This document shows positions 1 through 6,504 of a DNA stretch of 12,459 nucleotides, piece after piece. Made by a program: the position numbers and the translations under genes. A model generated the notes under the pieces. The model was not told the DNA's origin. It saw nothing but the letters and a program-made list of their open reading frames with translations, and searched no databases. The stretch is from Candidatus Saccharimonadota bacterium (GTDB taxonomy: Bacteria; Patescibacteriota; Saccharimonadia; Saccharimonadales; Saccharimonadaceae). Each line of letters begins with the position of its first letter. Positions within the stretch are counted from its first letter, which is position 1. The DNA lies in assembly GCA_017421685.1 (NCBI GenBank), contig JAFOHW010000027.1, positions 1-12,459 of the forward strand, given 5' to 3'.

Positions 1-914
1 CAGATGCGAATGCGGGGACTAAACTGCTGAACCATGAATCTGTGACGGTGTATGGGCCAAATCAAGTAGTGAAGTTAGATAATGCATTTACTAGTAATGC
101 GGATGCCAATAATCAGATTACGCTTTATGCGGTATGGTTGCCGGCGGATACGACTGATACGATGCAGAGCTTTGGTAGCACTCGCTGTGCTACGTTGAAT
201 ACGGGTGAATATTTGGCACTTCGTGATGAGCGAGATAGCAATGTGTATGCAGTGACGAAACTAGCGGATGGCCATTGTTGGATGACGGAGAATTTGAGAT
301 TGGATCCTTCGGCGGTGGCGTTTAGTGCTACTAATACGAATGGCCCGACTGCTGATTTTATTGACGAGGCGCCTTTGTCACAAGATTCTAATACGCTTTG
401 TAATACTGATAGCTCGGCTTGTATCGACCAGGTGTTGTTTAATGCGAATGATATTAATAGAGGTAGTAGTATGACGCCTTCACCTAGTGGTGACGGCACC
501 ATTTATTCCTGGTATAGTTATGGTGTGATGTATGGCTGGTATACTGCCACGGCAGGGAATGGTAATTATGAAATGGCGAGTGGCAATGTGGCTGGGGATA
601 TCTGCCCAGCGGGATGGAGATTGCCGACTGGTGGTGGAAGTGGGGAATATGTGAGTTTAACGAATGCGGTGGGTGGAGCAAACAATATGGAAAAGAATAA
701 CAATTTGCTGGCATTCCCGAATAACTTTATCTATTCTGGTGATTATAATTATAATACTAGTGGCGGAAGAGGCACCTATGGTAGGTACTGGAGTGCAACG
801 CCAAATGGTAAGGCGAAGGCATTCCGTCTAGGTGTGGCGTCTACTAACTGGGTGACGCCGGATGGGTCATGGAACAAATGGGATGCGTTTGCAGTGAGAT
901 GCATTGTGAAATAA
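1..914 (+). CDS. FISUMP-domain secreted surface protein, 3' part (5' end outside window)
   Basis: The frame is open from position 3 with no stop, so the GTG at 42 is internal and the true start lies upstream of the window. The visible 303 residues begin in an InlB-like segment ending YGPNQ...LYAVW. A FISUMP domain follows: DERDSNVYAVTKLADGHCWM, then ICPAGWRLP, FPNNFIYSGD, YGRYWSAT and a C-terminal VRCIVK. The same ordered motifs occur in the complete paralogue at 6663-8558, which has a signal peptide, so this protein is inferred to be exported. The conserved cysteines (HCWM, ICP, RCI) may form disulphides outside the cell. No LPXTG motif or C-terminal membrane helix is visible, so the mode of surface attachment is unclear. 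FISUMP domains have no established biochemical activity; a surface or adhesive role is inference. The gene ends 32 nt before the tRNA-Arg-linked element. Confidence 0.85.
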   Translation, partial: DANAGTKLLNHESVTVYGPNQVVKLDNAFTSNADANNQITLYAVWLPADTTDTMQSFGSTRCATLNTGEYLALRDERDSNVYAVTKLADGHCWMTENLRLDPSAVAFSATNTNGPTADFIDEAPLSQDSNTLCNTDSSACIDQVLFNANDINRGSSMTPSPSGDGTIYSWYSYGVMYGWYTATAGNGNYEMASGNVAGDICPAGWRLPTGGGSGEYVSLTNAVGGANNMEKNNNLLAFPNNFIYSGDYNYNTSGGRGTYGRYWSATPNGKAKAFRLGVASTNWVTPDGSWNKWDAFAVRCIVK

Positions 915-938
915 AAATAAGTTCTATGGGCTTATTTT
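914..938 (+). terminator. AT-rich hairpin after the first FISUMP gene
   Basis: AAAATAAG (914-921) pairs with CTTATTTT (931-938) around a 9-nt loop and is followed by ATTTTA. It begins at the last base of the stop codon. It is weak because it has almost no G-C pairs, but its placement suits an intrinsic terminator. Confidence 0.45.
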
Positions 939-946
939 ATTTTAGT

Positions 947-965
947 TGGTACACCGGGAGGGATT
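947..965 (-). repeat. Detached copy of the tRNA-Arg 3' end
   Basis: These 19 bases match the 3' end of tRNA-Arg (1131-1149) at 18 of 19 positions, in the same orientation, 184 bp away. They include the T-arm 3' strand, the acceptor 3' strand and CCA. The single difference is one C/G change in the acceptor strand. No 5' tRNA half lies next to it, so this is not a second tRNA gene. It closes the structured element at 966-1130. Confidence 0.9.
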
Positions 966-1130
966 AGACTTTTGCTTTAGCAAAAGTCTTCCACTGGGCG
1001 TCGCCTCGATAAATCTAAAATATGCTTTAGATTTATACTCGGCTCCTACAGCGGGCGAACCCTACGGGTTCTCATCTCTTTCGGCATATTAGAGAATTAA
1101 AAAAGACCCTTTGGGTCATTTTTAATTCTC
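966..1130 (-). ncRNA. tRNA-Arg-linked structured element (copy 1)
   Basis: Read on the minus strand from the tRNA, this holds four helices. P1 (1092-1130) starts at the first base after CCA and pairs GAGAATTAAAAA with its complement, with GACCC/GGGTC at the tip. P2 (1057-1071) is GAACCC-gta-GGGTTC. P3 pairs 1049-1054 with 991-996 (one G-U) and 1026-1036 with 1009-1019, separated by an internal loop containing GGAGCCGAGT and GAGGCGACG. P4 (966-989) is AGACTTTTGC against GCAAAAGTCT. The same order, loop sequences and P4 core recur after tRNA-Ser at 6349-6504, with changed but still paired stems. The helices are seen in the sequence. Whether the element acts as RNA or is a small mobile DNA element is not decided. 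No protein is encoded. Confidence 0.6.
1092..1130 (-). terminator. P1 hairpin, probable tRNA-Arg terminator
   Basis: On the minus strand the short GACCC-aaa-GGGTC stem is followed directly by six T, with an A-rich run before it, as in an intrinsic terminator. The flanking A and T runs pair too, giving 39 nt of near-perfect inverted repeat. It starts immediately after the encoded CCA. Confidence 0.65.
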
Positions 1131-1207
1131 TGGTACACCCGGAGGGATTCGAACCCCCGACCCTCTGTTCCGAAGACAGATGCTCTAATCCGCTGAGCTA
1201 CGGGTGC
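1131..1207 (-). tRNA. tRNA-Arg (anticodon UCG)
   Basis: A complete 77-nt cloverleaf on the minus strand with an encoded CCA. The acceptor is GCACCCG against CGGGTGT, with a terminal G-U pair, and the discriminator is A. The anticodon stem is TCTGT/ACAGA around the loop CTTCGGA, giving anticodon TCG at 1173-1171, which reads CGA and related arginine codons. The T-loop is GGTTCGAATCC. The predicted transcription start is about two bases before the mature 5' end. The 3' end is repeated at 947-965. Confidence 0.95.
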
Positions 1208-1215
1208 GCTCTGTT

Positions 1216-1224
1216 ATTATATCA
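1216..1224 (-). promoter_or_regulatory. Extended -10 promoter of tRNA-Arg
   Basis: The minus strand reads TGATATAAT, a perfect extended -10 box, whose hexamer (1221-1216) puts the start near 1209, almost at the tRNA 5' end. No good -35 is visible. The expected -35 position (about 1239-1244) overlaps the -10 box of the helicase gene on the other strand. Confidence 0.75.
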
Positions 1225-1232
1225 TATTATTG

Positions 1233-1241
1233 TGATATAAT
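1233..1241 (+). promoter_or_regulatory. Extended -10 promoter of the helicase gene
   Basis: TGATATAAT on the plus strand, with the hexamer at 1236-1241. The predicted start is near 1248, leaving only about 8 nt before the ATG at 1256 and no room for a Shine-Dalgarno sequence. It is arranged back-to-back with the tRNA-Arg promoter. Confidence 0.7.
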
Positions 1242-1255
1242 AAAGGCTAATATTG

Positions 1256-3718
1256 ATGGATGAGATAAATATTTTTTTAAGTGAATTAGAAAATTTGTAC
1301 CGAGAGCGGTACGTTTCTTTTAGTGACCTGGAAGAAGTAAAAGAAAAATTTTCGGATTTCGATTTAGATAAAAGGAAATTCTGTAAGGAAAAGGCCAAAT
1401 TATTTTTTAGTTTTCGGTTTAAGAGATTTTTAGAGTTGAGAAAAAAGACGAAAGCTTTGGAGTCATTTTTAGAAAAAAGAAATGAACTGAATCGCGATTT
1501 TATAAAAAAAGAACAAAGGAAAGTCTATCAAGTTGAAGGAAACAGCTTAGACCCACAACAAATTGAAGCAGTTGTTGCCTGTGAGGATGCGGAATTATTT
1601 TTAGCACCGGCGGGAAGTGGGAAAAGTGCAAGTTTATTGGCGAAAATTGATTATTTAGTAAATACGTTAAAAATTCCAGCAAGTAGAGTTTTAGTGATTG
1701 CTTTTACGAATAAAGTTGTTGCGGAGCTAAAAGAAAGAGTTTCTAATGAAGATGTAGAAATTCGAACCTTCCATTCGCTGGGAAACAAAATATTAAAATC
1801 TTACCAAGAAGAGGGGCAAACGAAAAAATTGCTTAGTGATGGGGAAATGAAGAGATTTTTCCGTGAGAAAGTCAAAGAACTAAAAACACAAAATGAAGAG
1901 TATGCGAAAAAATATAATAATTATTTACTTTTTTATCAGTCCGTTCCGGTAGATTTGGAAACTTTAAAAACCGAAAAAGAACGGATTGATTTTAATAGGA
2001 TGTTTTTACGTCAAACATTAAAAACGATTTCATTATCGAAAGAAAATCGAAATATAAAAAATCCAACTTTGAACCAAGAATATGTAAAATCCAAAGAAGA
2101 ACAAATTATTGCGAACTGGTTATTTATTAATAATATTGATTATGAATATGAAAGACAATATGAATTTTGCAATACCAAATATAAGCCGGATTTTACGATT
2201 TTTAATTTTTCGGAACCGATTTATTATGAGCATTTTGCGATTGGAAAAAATGGGAAGACTTGGTATGAAGGATATGACGAAAAAGTTGAATGGAAACGTG
2301 ATTTACACCAAAAAAATAATACGATTTTGATTGAGACTTATAGTTATGAATGGCAAGACGGGACATTATTAACGAATCTAGAAAAGAGATTAAAAGAGGC
2401 GGGGTTAAAAATAGAACGTAGACGAGAAAAAGAAATTACTGAATTGATTGAGAAGGATTTAAAATATCATGAGGATGCAGAATCTTTAGAATCGTTATTT
2501 ATTTCGGTTTTGCAATTGCAGAAAAGTGAGCGAGTCGAGATAGGGGAACTAGAAGAAAGGATTAAAAAAATTGAAAACCAATATATTAGGAAGAGAGCGC
2601 TCTTATTTTTTGAATTATATAAACCGATTTATCAGGGATATATCGAGTTTTTGAAGAAAAATAATTATTATGATTTTTCAGATATGTTGAATGAGTCGGC
2701 GGATATTGTAGAAAAATTGCCTGAGAATAGTTTAGATTATGGATATATTTTAGTGGATGAGGCGCAAGATTTGTCGACGAGTAAATATATACTTTTAAAA
2801 GCGATTTTAGAGAAATGTCGAAAGGTGAAATTGTTTGCGGTCGGGGATGATTGGCAATCGATCTATCGTTTTGCGGGAAGTAACTTAAAAGTGTTGGATG
2901 ATTTTGAAAAAATTTTTGAGTATGAAACTTATCGTGGATTAATCGAATTGACTTATCGCTTTGGCGAGCCGACTGCGTATATTAGTAATAAGTTTATTCA
3001 GAAGAATCCTTATCAATCTAAGAAAAATGTGGTAGCGAAGGTTAAGAAAAAAACGCCAATAGAAGTTAAATTAAATATGGAATATAAAAAAGAAGAACCG
3101 AGCGATTATGAGACGATGAATCGGAGGATCCAGGAACTTTACGAGGAATATGGAAAAGATTTACTGAAAAAGCGGATTCAAGTTATTTCGCGTTATAATC
3201 GTGACGTCAATAGGTTAATTGATAAAAAAAGTAGAAAATATAAAAACGCGAGGCTTGTTAGTGATACGGAAAATAAGAGGGAATTTGAATGGAAGATAGA
3301 CGGTACAAATTTAAAATTGACAATTCCTTTTTGCAGTATGCATAAAGCAAAGGGGATTACTCGGGATATAGTTTTTGTGATAAATATGAATGCAGGAATG
3401 TTAGGGATGCCTTCAACGAGGGACGATGATCCGGTTATGGCGACGATGTTGACAAAATTAGATCCGTATCCGTTTGCGGAGGAAAGAAGATTGTTTTATG
3501 TTGCGATTACGCGAGCAAAAGAAAAAACAATTATCATTTCGGATGCGAATCAAATTTCAAAGTTTGTTTATGAAATTAATCCGGATTTAGATAATTCTGG
3601 GGTTTTAGTTTGCCCAAAATGTAAGACGGGGATTTTGGTTAAAAGAACAAGAAAACGCGACGGTAAAACCTTTTATAGTTGTTCGAATTTTATTAATGGA
3701 TGTAAGTATACGGAATAA
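1256..3718 (+). CDS. UvrD/Rep-type SF1 helicase with inserted nuclease-like module and zinc ribbon
   Basis: An 820-residue ATP-dependent DNA helicase, presumably 3'-5' as in its family. SF1A motifs appear in order: Q-like DPQQIEAV near 100, Walker A APAGSGKS at 117-124, Ia VIAFTNK, DEAQD at 501-505, GDDWQSIYRFAGS from 530, SMHKAKG at 694-700, and ERRLFYVAITRAK at 743-755. Between motifs Ib and II, residues about 275-370 carry KPDF (D312), YYEHFAIG (E325), EWKRDLH (K347) and LIETYSYEW. This resembles the restriction-endonuclease-like module inserted in some UvrD-type helicases. The C-terminus is a four-cysteine zinc ribbon of the topoisomerase I type (C786, C789, C809, C816). The ATG at 1256 is preferred over the adjacent TTG at 1253. 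A role in DNA repair or processing is inferred. No terminator is evident before comEC, 139 bp downstream. Confidence 0.93.
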   Translation: MDEINIFLSELENLYRERYVSFSDLEEVKEKFSDFDLDKRKFCKEKAKLFFSFRFKRFLELRKKTKALESFLEKRNELNRDFIKKEQRKVYQVEGNSLDPQQIEAVVACEDAELFLAPAGSGKSASLLAKIDYLVNTLKIPASRVLVIAFTNKVVAELKERVSNEDVEIRTFHSLGNKILKSYQEEGQTKKLLSDGEMKRFFREKVKELKTQNEEYAKKYNNYLLFYQSVPVDLETLKTEKERIDFNRMFLRQTLKTISLSKENRNIKNPTLNQEYVKSKEEQIIANWLFINNIDYEYERQYEFCNTKYKPDFTIFNFSEPIYYEHFAIGKNGKTWYEGYDEKVEWKRDLHQKNNTILIETYSYEWQDGTLLTNLEKRLKEAGLKIERRREKEITELIEKDLKYHEDAESLESLFISVLQLQKSERVEIGELEERIKKIENQYIRKRALLFFELYKPIYQGYIEFLKKNNYYDFSDMLNESADIVEKLPENSLDYGYILVDEAQDLSTSKYILLKAILEKCRKVKLFAVGDDWQSIYRFAGSNLKVLDDFEKIFEYETYRGLIELTYRFGEPTAYISNKFIQKNPYQSKKNVVAKVKKKTPIEVKLNMEYKKEEPSDYETMNRRIQELYEEYGKDLLKKRIQVISRYNRDVNRLIDKKSRKYKNARLVSDTENKREFEWKIDGTNLKLTIPFCSMHKAKGITRDIVFVINMNAGMLGMPSTRDDDPVMATMLTKLDPYPFAEERRLFYVAITRAKEKTIIISDANQISKFVYEINPDLDNSGVLVCPKCKTGILVKRTRKRDGKTFYSCSNFINGCKYTE

Positions 3719-3759
3719 ATTTTGATGTGAAATATTTTGGTGGTTGAGGCGAATTTTTG

Positions 3760-3810
3760 GCGTAGGTTTTTTGTGTCTTTAGCGTAAGTTGGATAGTTTT
3801 AAGCGTAAGT
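3760..3810 (+). repeat. Three GCGTARGT octamers at 21-22 bp spacing
   Basis: GCGTAGGT (3760-3767), GCGTAAGT (3782-3789) and GCGTAAGT (3803-3810) lie in the gap before comEC. Spacing of about two helical turns would place them on one face of DNA, as in an operator array. They are short and could be chance. Confidence 0.35.
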
Positions 3811-3857
3811 GAGATGTTTGGCTTGAAATGATTTTTTTGGTGTGGTAGAGAAGGATT

Positions 3858-5336
3858 ATGTTTAGGCTTTTAATAGGGAAGATTCATCAGTCGTATTTTT
3901 TAGTAATGGTTTGTTTTGGAGTTATTTTTGGAATGATATTTGCGTTAATTTTTCGGATTGGATTTTTTTCTTCGTGGTTGTGGATGCTCTCCTCGATTTT
4001 GTTATTAGTTTTAATGTATTTTTTCCCGAGAAAAATATTTTTAGGCTTAGCGTTTCTCGTTGGAATAGTCATCAGCTTTTTTAGAGCTTCGAGTGAGATT
4101 TATGGCGGGGATTATATTAGTCAATTTCTGAATCAGACAATCTTAGTTAGCGGAGTCGTAAGCGGGGAGCCGGAGACGGATGAGAAAGAGACAAAAATGA
4201 AATTGTCGGATTTAAAATTCGGGGAAGAAGAAATTTTGGTTCAGGGAAGTATCTTTATTTCGGCGAGTCGAAATGAAGGAATTTTTCGTTCAGATAGGAT
4301 TTTGGTTTCGGGAAAGTTAACGGAGGGGTTTGGAATATATTCTGGATATATGTATCGGCCAAAGATTTTAAAGATTTTTAGACCGGAGCCGGGAGATTTT
4401 AGTTTAAAAATTCGAGATTGGTTTTCTGAGCGGATTCGGGGGTTAATTCCGGAGCCGGAAGTTGGCTTAGGGTTGTCATATTTATTAGGTTTAAAAAATG
4501 GACTTTTGGACGAGATTTCGGAAGAGCTTAGAATAGTTGGATTAGTTCATATTGTCGTAGCTTCGGGGACACATTTATCGATTTTGGTTGAAGTAGCGCG
4601 AAAGGTTTTTGGGAAAATTTCGAGATTTTCGAGTTTATTATTTTCGGAACTTTTCATTTTATTTTTTATGGCGATGGTGGGGTTTACGCCATCAATAATG
4701 CGAGCAGGAATAATGTCGGCATTAAGCTTATTGGTTGGATATACTGGGCGAAAATTTAAACCTTGGCGAATTATTTCGATTGTTATGGCGATGACGTTAT
4801 TAATCGAGCCGATGAACATGATTAATTTAGGATGGCTACTTTCTTTTTCGGCATTTATTGGGATTATGGTACTTGGTCCTAAGTTATCGGAATTTTTTTA
4901 TGGCGATAGGAAGCCGAAGTTTATTGCGTCGATGATTATCACGACGGTTTCGGCGACTTTAATGACTTTACCGATTAGTTTATATTATTTTGGGTCGATT
5001 TCGTTAGTTTCGATTGTTGCAAATTTATTAATTTTACCGACTTTGCCTTGTGTTATGGGGGCAGTATTTTTTGTCGGAGTTTTTTCGGGAGTTCCGATTT
5101 TTCAAGACACATTATCTTTTTTTGCGACGAAAATGCTGGATTTCCATATATCGGTCGTCGGGTTTTTTAGTGAGATGAGAAGTTTTTTAGTCGAAATACC
5201 AACTGGTCAGAGTTTAGTATTTTTGATTTATATAATTCCTGGGCTAATGATTATAATTGGATTTTTAAGGAGAAAAATGGTAAAATTAAGAAAAGAAAAG
5301 TTAACTTTAAGCGGGAGAGAAAATGTCAGGACATAG
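3858..5336 (+). CDS. comEC: ComEC/Rec2-family DNA uptake channel, without C-terminal metallo-beta-lactamase domain
   Basis: A 492-residue polytopic membrane protein. Three hydrophobic segments (about 12-36, 40-56, 60-76) are followed by a soluble beta-rich stretch (about 88-175), matching the N-terminal region of ComEC. The competence domain then has its usual landmarks: HIVVASGTHLSIL at 231-243, PSIMRAGIMS near 278-287, GWLLSFSAFIGI at 325-336 and SLVSIVANLLILP near 382-394. In the family ComEC carries single-stranded transforming DNA across the inner membrane. The usual C-terminal metallo-beta-lactamase-like domain is absent: the protein ends about 20 residues after its last helix, in a basic tail. 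The gene overlaps yebC by 14 bp, so the two are co-transcribed. GAAGGA lies only 2 nt before the ATG, closer than usual, so the exact start is slightly uncertain. Confidence 0.9.
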   Translation: MFRLLIGKIHQSYFLVMVCFGVIFGMIFALIFRIGFFSSWLWMLSSILLLVLMYFFPRKIFLGLAFLVGIVISFFRASSEIYGGDYISQFLNQTILVSGVVSGEPETDEKETKMKLSDLKFGEEEILVQGSIFISASRNEGIFRSDRILVSGKLTEGFGIYSGYMYRPKILKIFRPEPGDFSLKIRDWFSERIRGLIPEPEVGLGLSYLLGLKNGLLDEISEELRIVGLVHIVVASGTHLSILVEVARKVFGKISRFSSLLFSELFILFFMAMVGFTPSIMRAGIMSALSLLVGYTGRKFKPWRIISIVMAMTLLIEPMNMINLGWLLSFSAFIGIMVLGPKLSEFFYGDRKPKFIASMIITTVSATLMTLPISLYYFGSISLVSIVANLLILPTLPCVMGAVFFVGVFSGVPIFQDTLSFFATKMLDFHISVVGFFSEMRSFLVEIPTGQSLVFLIYIIPGLMIIIGFLRRKMVKLRKEKLTLSGRENVRT

Positions 5337-6024
5337 TAAATGGGCGACAACTAAAAGGCAGAAGGCGGTAGTTGATGCGAAAAGGGGAGCATTATTTACG
5401 AAAATTGGAAATCAGATTGCGATTGCGGCGAGAGGTGGAACGGATCCGGCGATGAATCCGAGTCTTGCGATGGTTCTAGAAAAAGCACGCCGAGCAAATA
5501 TGCCAAAGGCGAATATCGAGCGAGCGATTGCAAGGGCTTCAGATAAATCTAGCGCAGCCTTAATTGAGGAACTTTATGAAGCATATGGACCGGGGGGAGT
5601 TGGAATTATTATTGAAGTTGCGACAGATAACAAGAACCGAACTTTACCGGCGGTAAGGCATACTTTAGATAAGAATGGTGGAAGAATGGCGGATTCTGGA
5701 TCAGTTATGTTTCAATTTAGTAGGAAGGGGGTAATTGAAATTTCAGAGAAAGGCGAAGAGGCTTTAATGACTGTTCTAGAAGCTGGCGTTGAGGATGCGA
5801 CAGAGGAGGATGAAGGTATTACGGTTTATACGGAGCCTTCAGATTTGATGAAAGTAAAGGAATCTCTGGCTTCTTCGGGGCTTACGATTACTTCGGCGGA
5901 AGTTCAGTATGTTCCAACTTCGTATGTTCCGATAGAAGGTGATAATGCGGAAAAATTGGAAAAATTGCTTAATGCGGTTGATGATTTAGATGATGTTACA
6001 AATGTCTATACGAATGCGGAATAA
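5323..6024 (+). CDS. yebC: YebC/PmpR-family protein
   Basis: 233 residues, close to the family's usual length of about 240. The N-terminus MSGHSKWATTKRQKAVVDAK, followed by RGALFTKIGNQI, is the hallmark of the family. LVMVLEKARRANMPK-type sequence (here LAMVLEKARRANMPK) and YEAYGPGGVGIIIEVATDNKNRT follow, with NGGRMADSGSVMFQF before the acidic C-terminal domain. Members have been described as DNA-binding transcription regulators and, more recently, as factors acting on translating ribosomes; the sequence alone does not say which applies here. The start lies inside the 3' end of comEC (14-bp overlap), with GGGAGAG just upstream, so translational coupling is likely. A strong terminator follows. 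Confidence 0.96.
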   Translation: MSGHSKWATTKRQKAVVDAKRGALFTKIGNQIAIAARGGTDPAMNPSLAMVLEKARRANMPKANIERAIARASDKSSAALIEELYEAYGPGGVGIIIEVATDNKNRTLPAVRHTLDKNGGRMADSGSVMFQFSRKGVIEISEKGEEALMTVLEAGVEDATEEDEGITVYTEPSDLMKVKESLASSGLTITSAEVQYVPTSYVPIEGDNAEKLEKLLNAVDDLDDVTNVYTNAE

Positions 6025-6040
6025 TTAGAGCAGGATTTAT

Positions 6041-6073
6041 AAAAAATAGGCCCGGAAGTCGGGCCTATTTTTT
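6041..6073. terminator. Strong bidirectional terminator between yebC and the small basic gene
   Basis: A perfect 14-bp stem, AAAAAATAGGCCCG (6041-6054) with its complement at 6060-6073 and a 5-nt loop, has a T run on each strand. It ends yebC on the plus strand and the convergent small gene (stop at 6087) on the minus strand. Confidence 0.93.
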
Positions 6074-6086
6074 AGTTAAAATCAGA

Positions 6087-6191
6087 TTAGCGACCATTTT
6101 TTAAGCGAGGGTGTTTTCGCTTATCGCTGTGTTTATGGTTATTGTTTCGATTTTGCTTCGAAACCGGTTTCATCTTAAATTTTCTTGCCAT
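6087..6191 (-). CDS. 34-residue highly basic protein, function unknown
   Basis: The minus strand encodes MARKFKMKPVSKQNRNNNHK then HSDKRKHPRLKNGR and a TAA stop. Nearly half the residues are K, R or H, there is no cysteine and only two acidic or hydrophobic clusters at most, so it should bind nucleic acid or the ribosome. I do not recognise it as bL34, bL36, bTHX or another known small ribosomal protein. Support for a real gene comes from context. It has a near-consensus promoter (TTTACA, 17 bp, TGCTATAAT) whose -10 box ends exactly 6 nt before the ATG, predicting a leaderless mRNA. Its stop is 13 nt from a strong terminator that works in this direction. The promoter quality suggests high expression. 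It is too short for most gene callers. Confidence 0.65.
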   Translation of the reverse strand: MARKFKMKPVSKQNRNNNHKHSDKRKHPRLKNGR

Positions 6192-6197
6192 GATAGG

Positions 6198-6226
6198 ATT
6201 ATAGCATAAATAGGGAAAGATGTAAA
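6198..6226 (-). promoter_or_regulatory. Promoter of the small basic gene (leaderless)
   Basis: On the minus strand: -35 TTTACA (6226-6221), a 17-bp spacer, and an extended -10 TGCTATAAT ending at 6198. The ATG starts 6 nt later at 6191, where transcription should begin. Confidence 0.8.
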
Positions 6227-6227
6227 A

Positions 6228-6255
6228 TTGACAGGGGGAAGATTTATGATAAAAT
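6228..6255 (+). promoter_or_regulatory. Promoter of tRNA-Ser
   Basis: A consensus -35 TTGACA (6228-6233), a 16-bp spacer and -10 TAAAAT (6250-6255). The start is predicted at about 6262, one base before the mature tRNA. Its -35 box is one base from the -35 box of the divergent small-gene promoter. Confidence 0.85.
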
Positions 6256-6262
6256 AGTAGGT

Positions 6263-6348
6263 GGAAAGGTGGCCGAGTGGTTTATGGCACTGGTCTTGAA
6301 AACCAGAGAGGGAAACCTCCGCAGGTTCGAATCCTGTCCTTTCCGCCA
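6263..6348 (+). tRNA. tRNA-Ser (anticodon UGA)
   Basis: An 86-nt type II tRNA with encoded CCA. The acceptor is GGAAAGG with CCTTTCC and discriminator G. The anticodon stem is CTGGT/ACCAG, with loop CTTGAAA giving TGA at 6297-6299. The long variable arm is GAGGG-aaa-CCTCC, and the T-loop is GGTTCGAATCC. The 3' end is repeated at 6505-6525. Confidence 0.97.
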
Positions 6349-6385
6349 AATAATAAAGAAGACCCGAAGGGTCTTGTTTATTATT
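6349..6385 (+). terminator. P1 hairpin, probable tRNA-Ser terminator
   Basis: AATAATAAA (6349-6357) pairs with 6377-6385, and AAGACCC (6359-6365) with GGGTCTT (6369-6375), around loop GAA with one G-G mismatch. It begins at the first base after CCA. The T-rich 3' arm after the GC core can serve as a terminator tract. It is the counterpart of 1092-1130. Confidence 0.6.
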
Positions 6386-6504
6386 TGATTGGATAGGGTA
6401 AGAACCGTAGGTTTGGACGCCGGAGGAGGCGAGTGAAAAAGTTAAGTTTACTTAACTTTTTTTGAGGCGACGTCCGGCGTCATGCTTTTGCGAAGCAAAA
6501 GTAT
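6349..6504 (+). ncRNA. tRNA-Ser-linked structured element (copy 2)
   Basis: This has the same layout as 966-1130. P1 is 6349-6385. P2 is AACC-gta-GGTT (6403-6413). P3 pairs GACGCCGG (6416-6423) with CCGGCGTC (6474-6481), and AAAAAGTTAAG (6436-6446) with 6451-6461. Between those two helices is an internal loop with GGAGGCGAGT (6425-6434) and GAGGCGACG (6464-6472). P4 is CTTTTGC-gaa-GCAAAAG (6485-6501), extended by CATG/TATG with one G-U. Loop sequences match copy 1 closely, whereas the P1 base, P3 arms and P4 flank differ but still pair. That is a compensatory pattern typical of selected RNA structure. Transcription past P1 is not proven. Confidence 0.6.

Noticed and set aside
42..914. GTG at 42 as the start of the first FISUMP gene
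   Set aside because: The frame is open upstream to position 3, and the residues there continue the paralogue alignment.
3760..3810. A CRISPR-like array
   Set aside because: The repeats are only 8 nt with 13-14 nt between them, far too short, and no cas gene is near.
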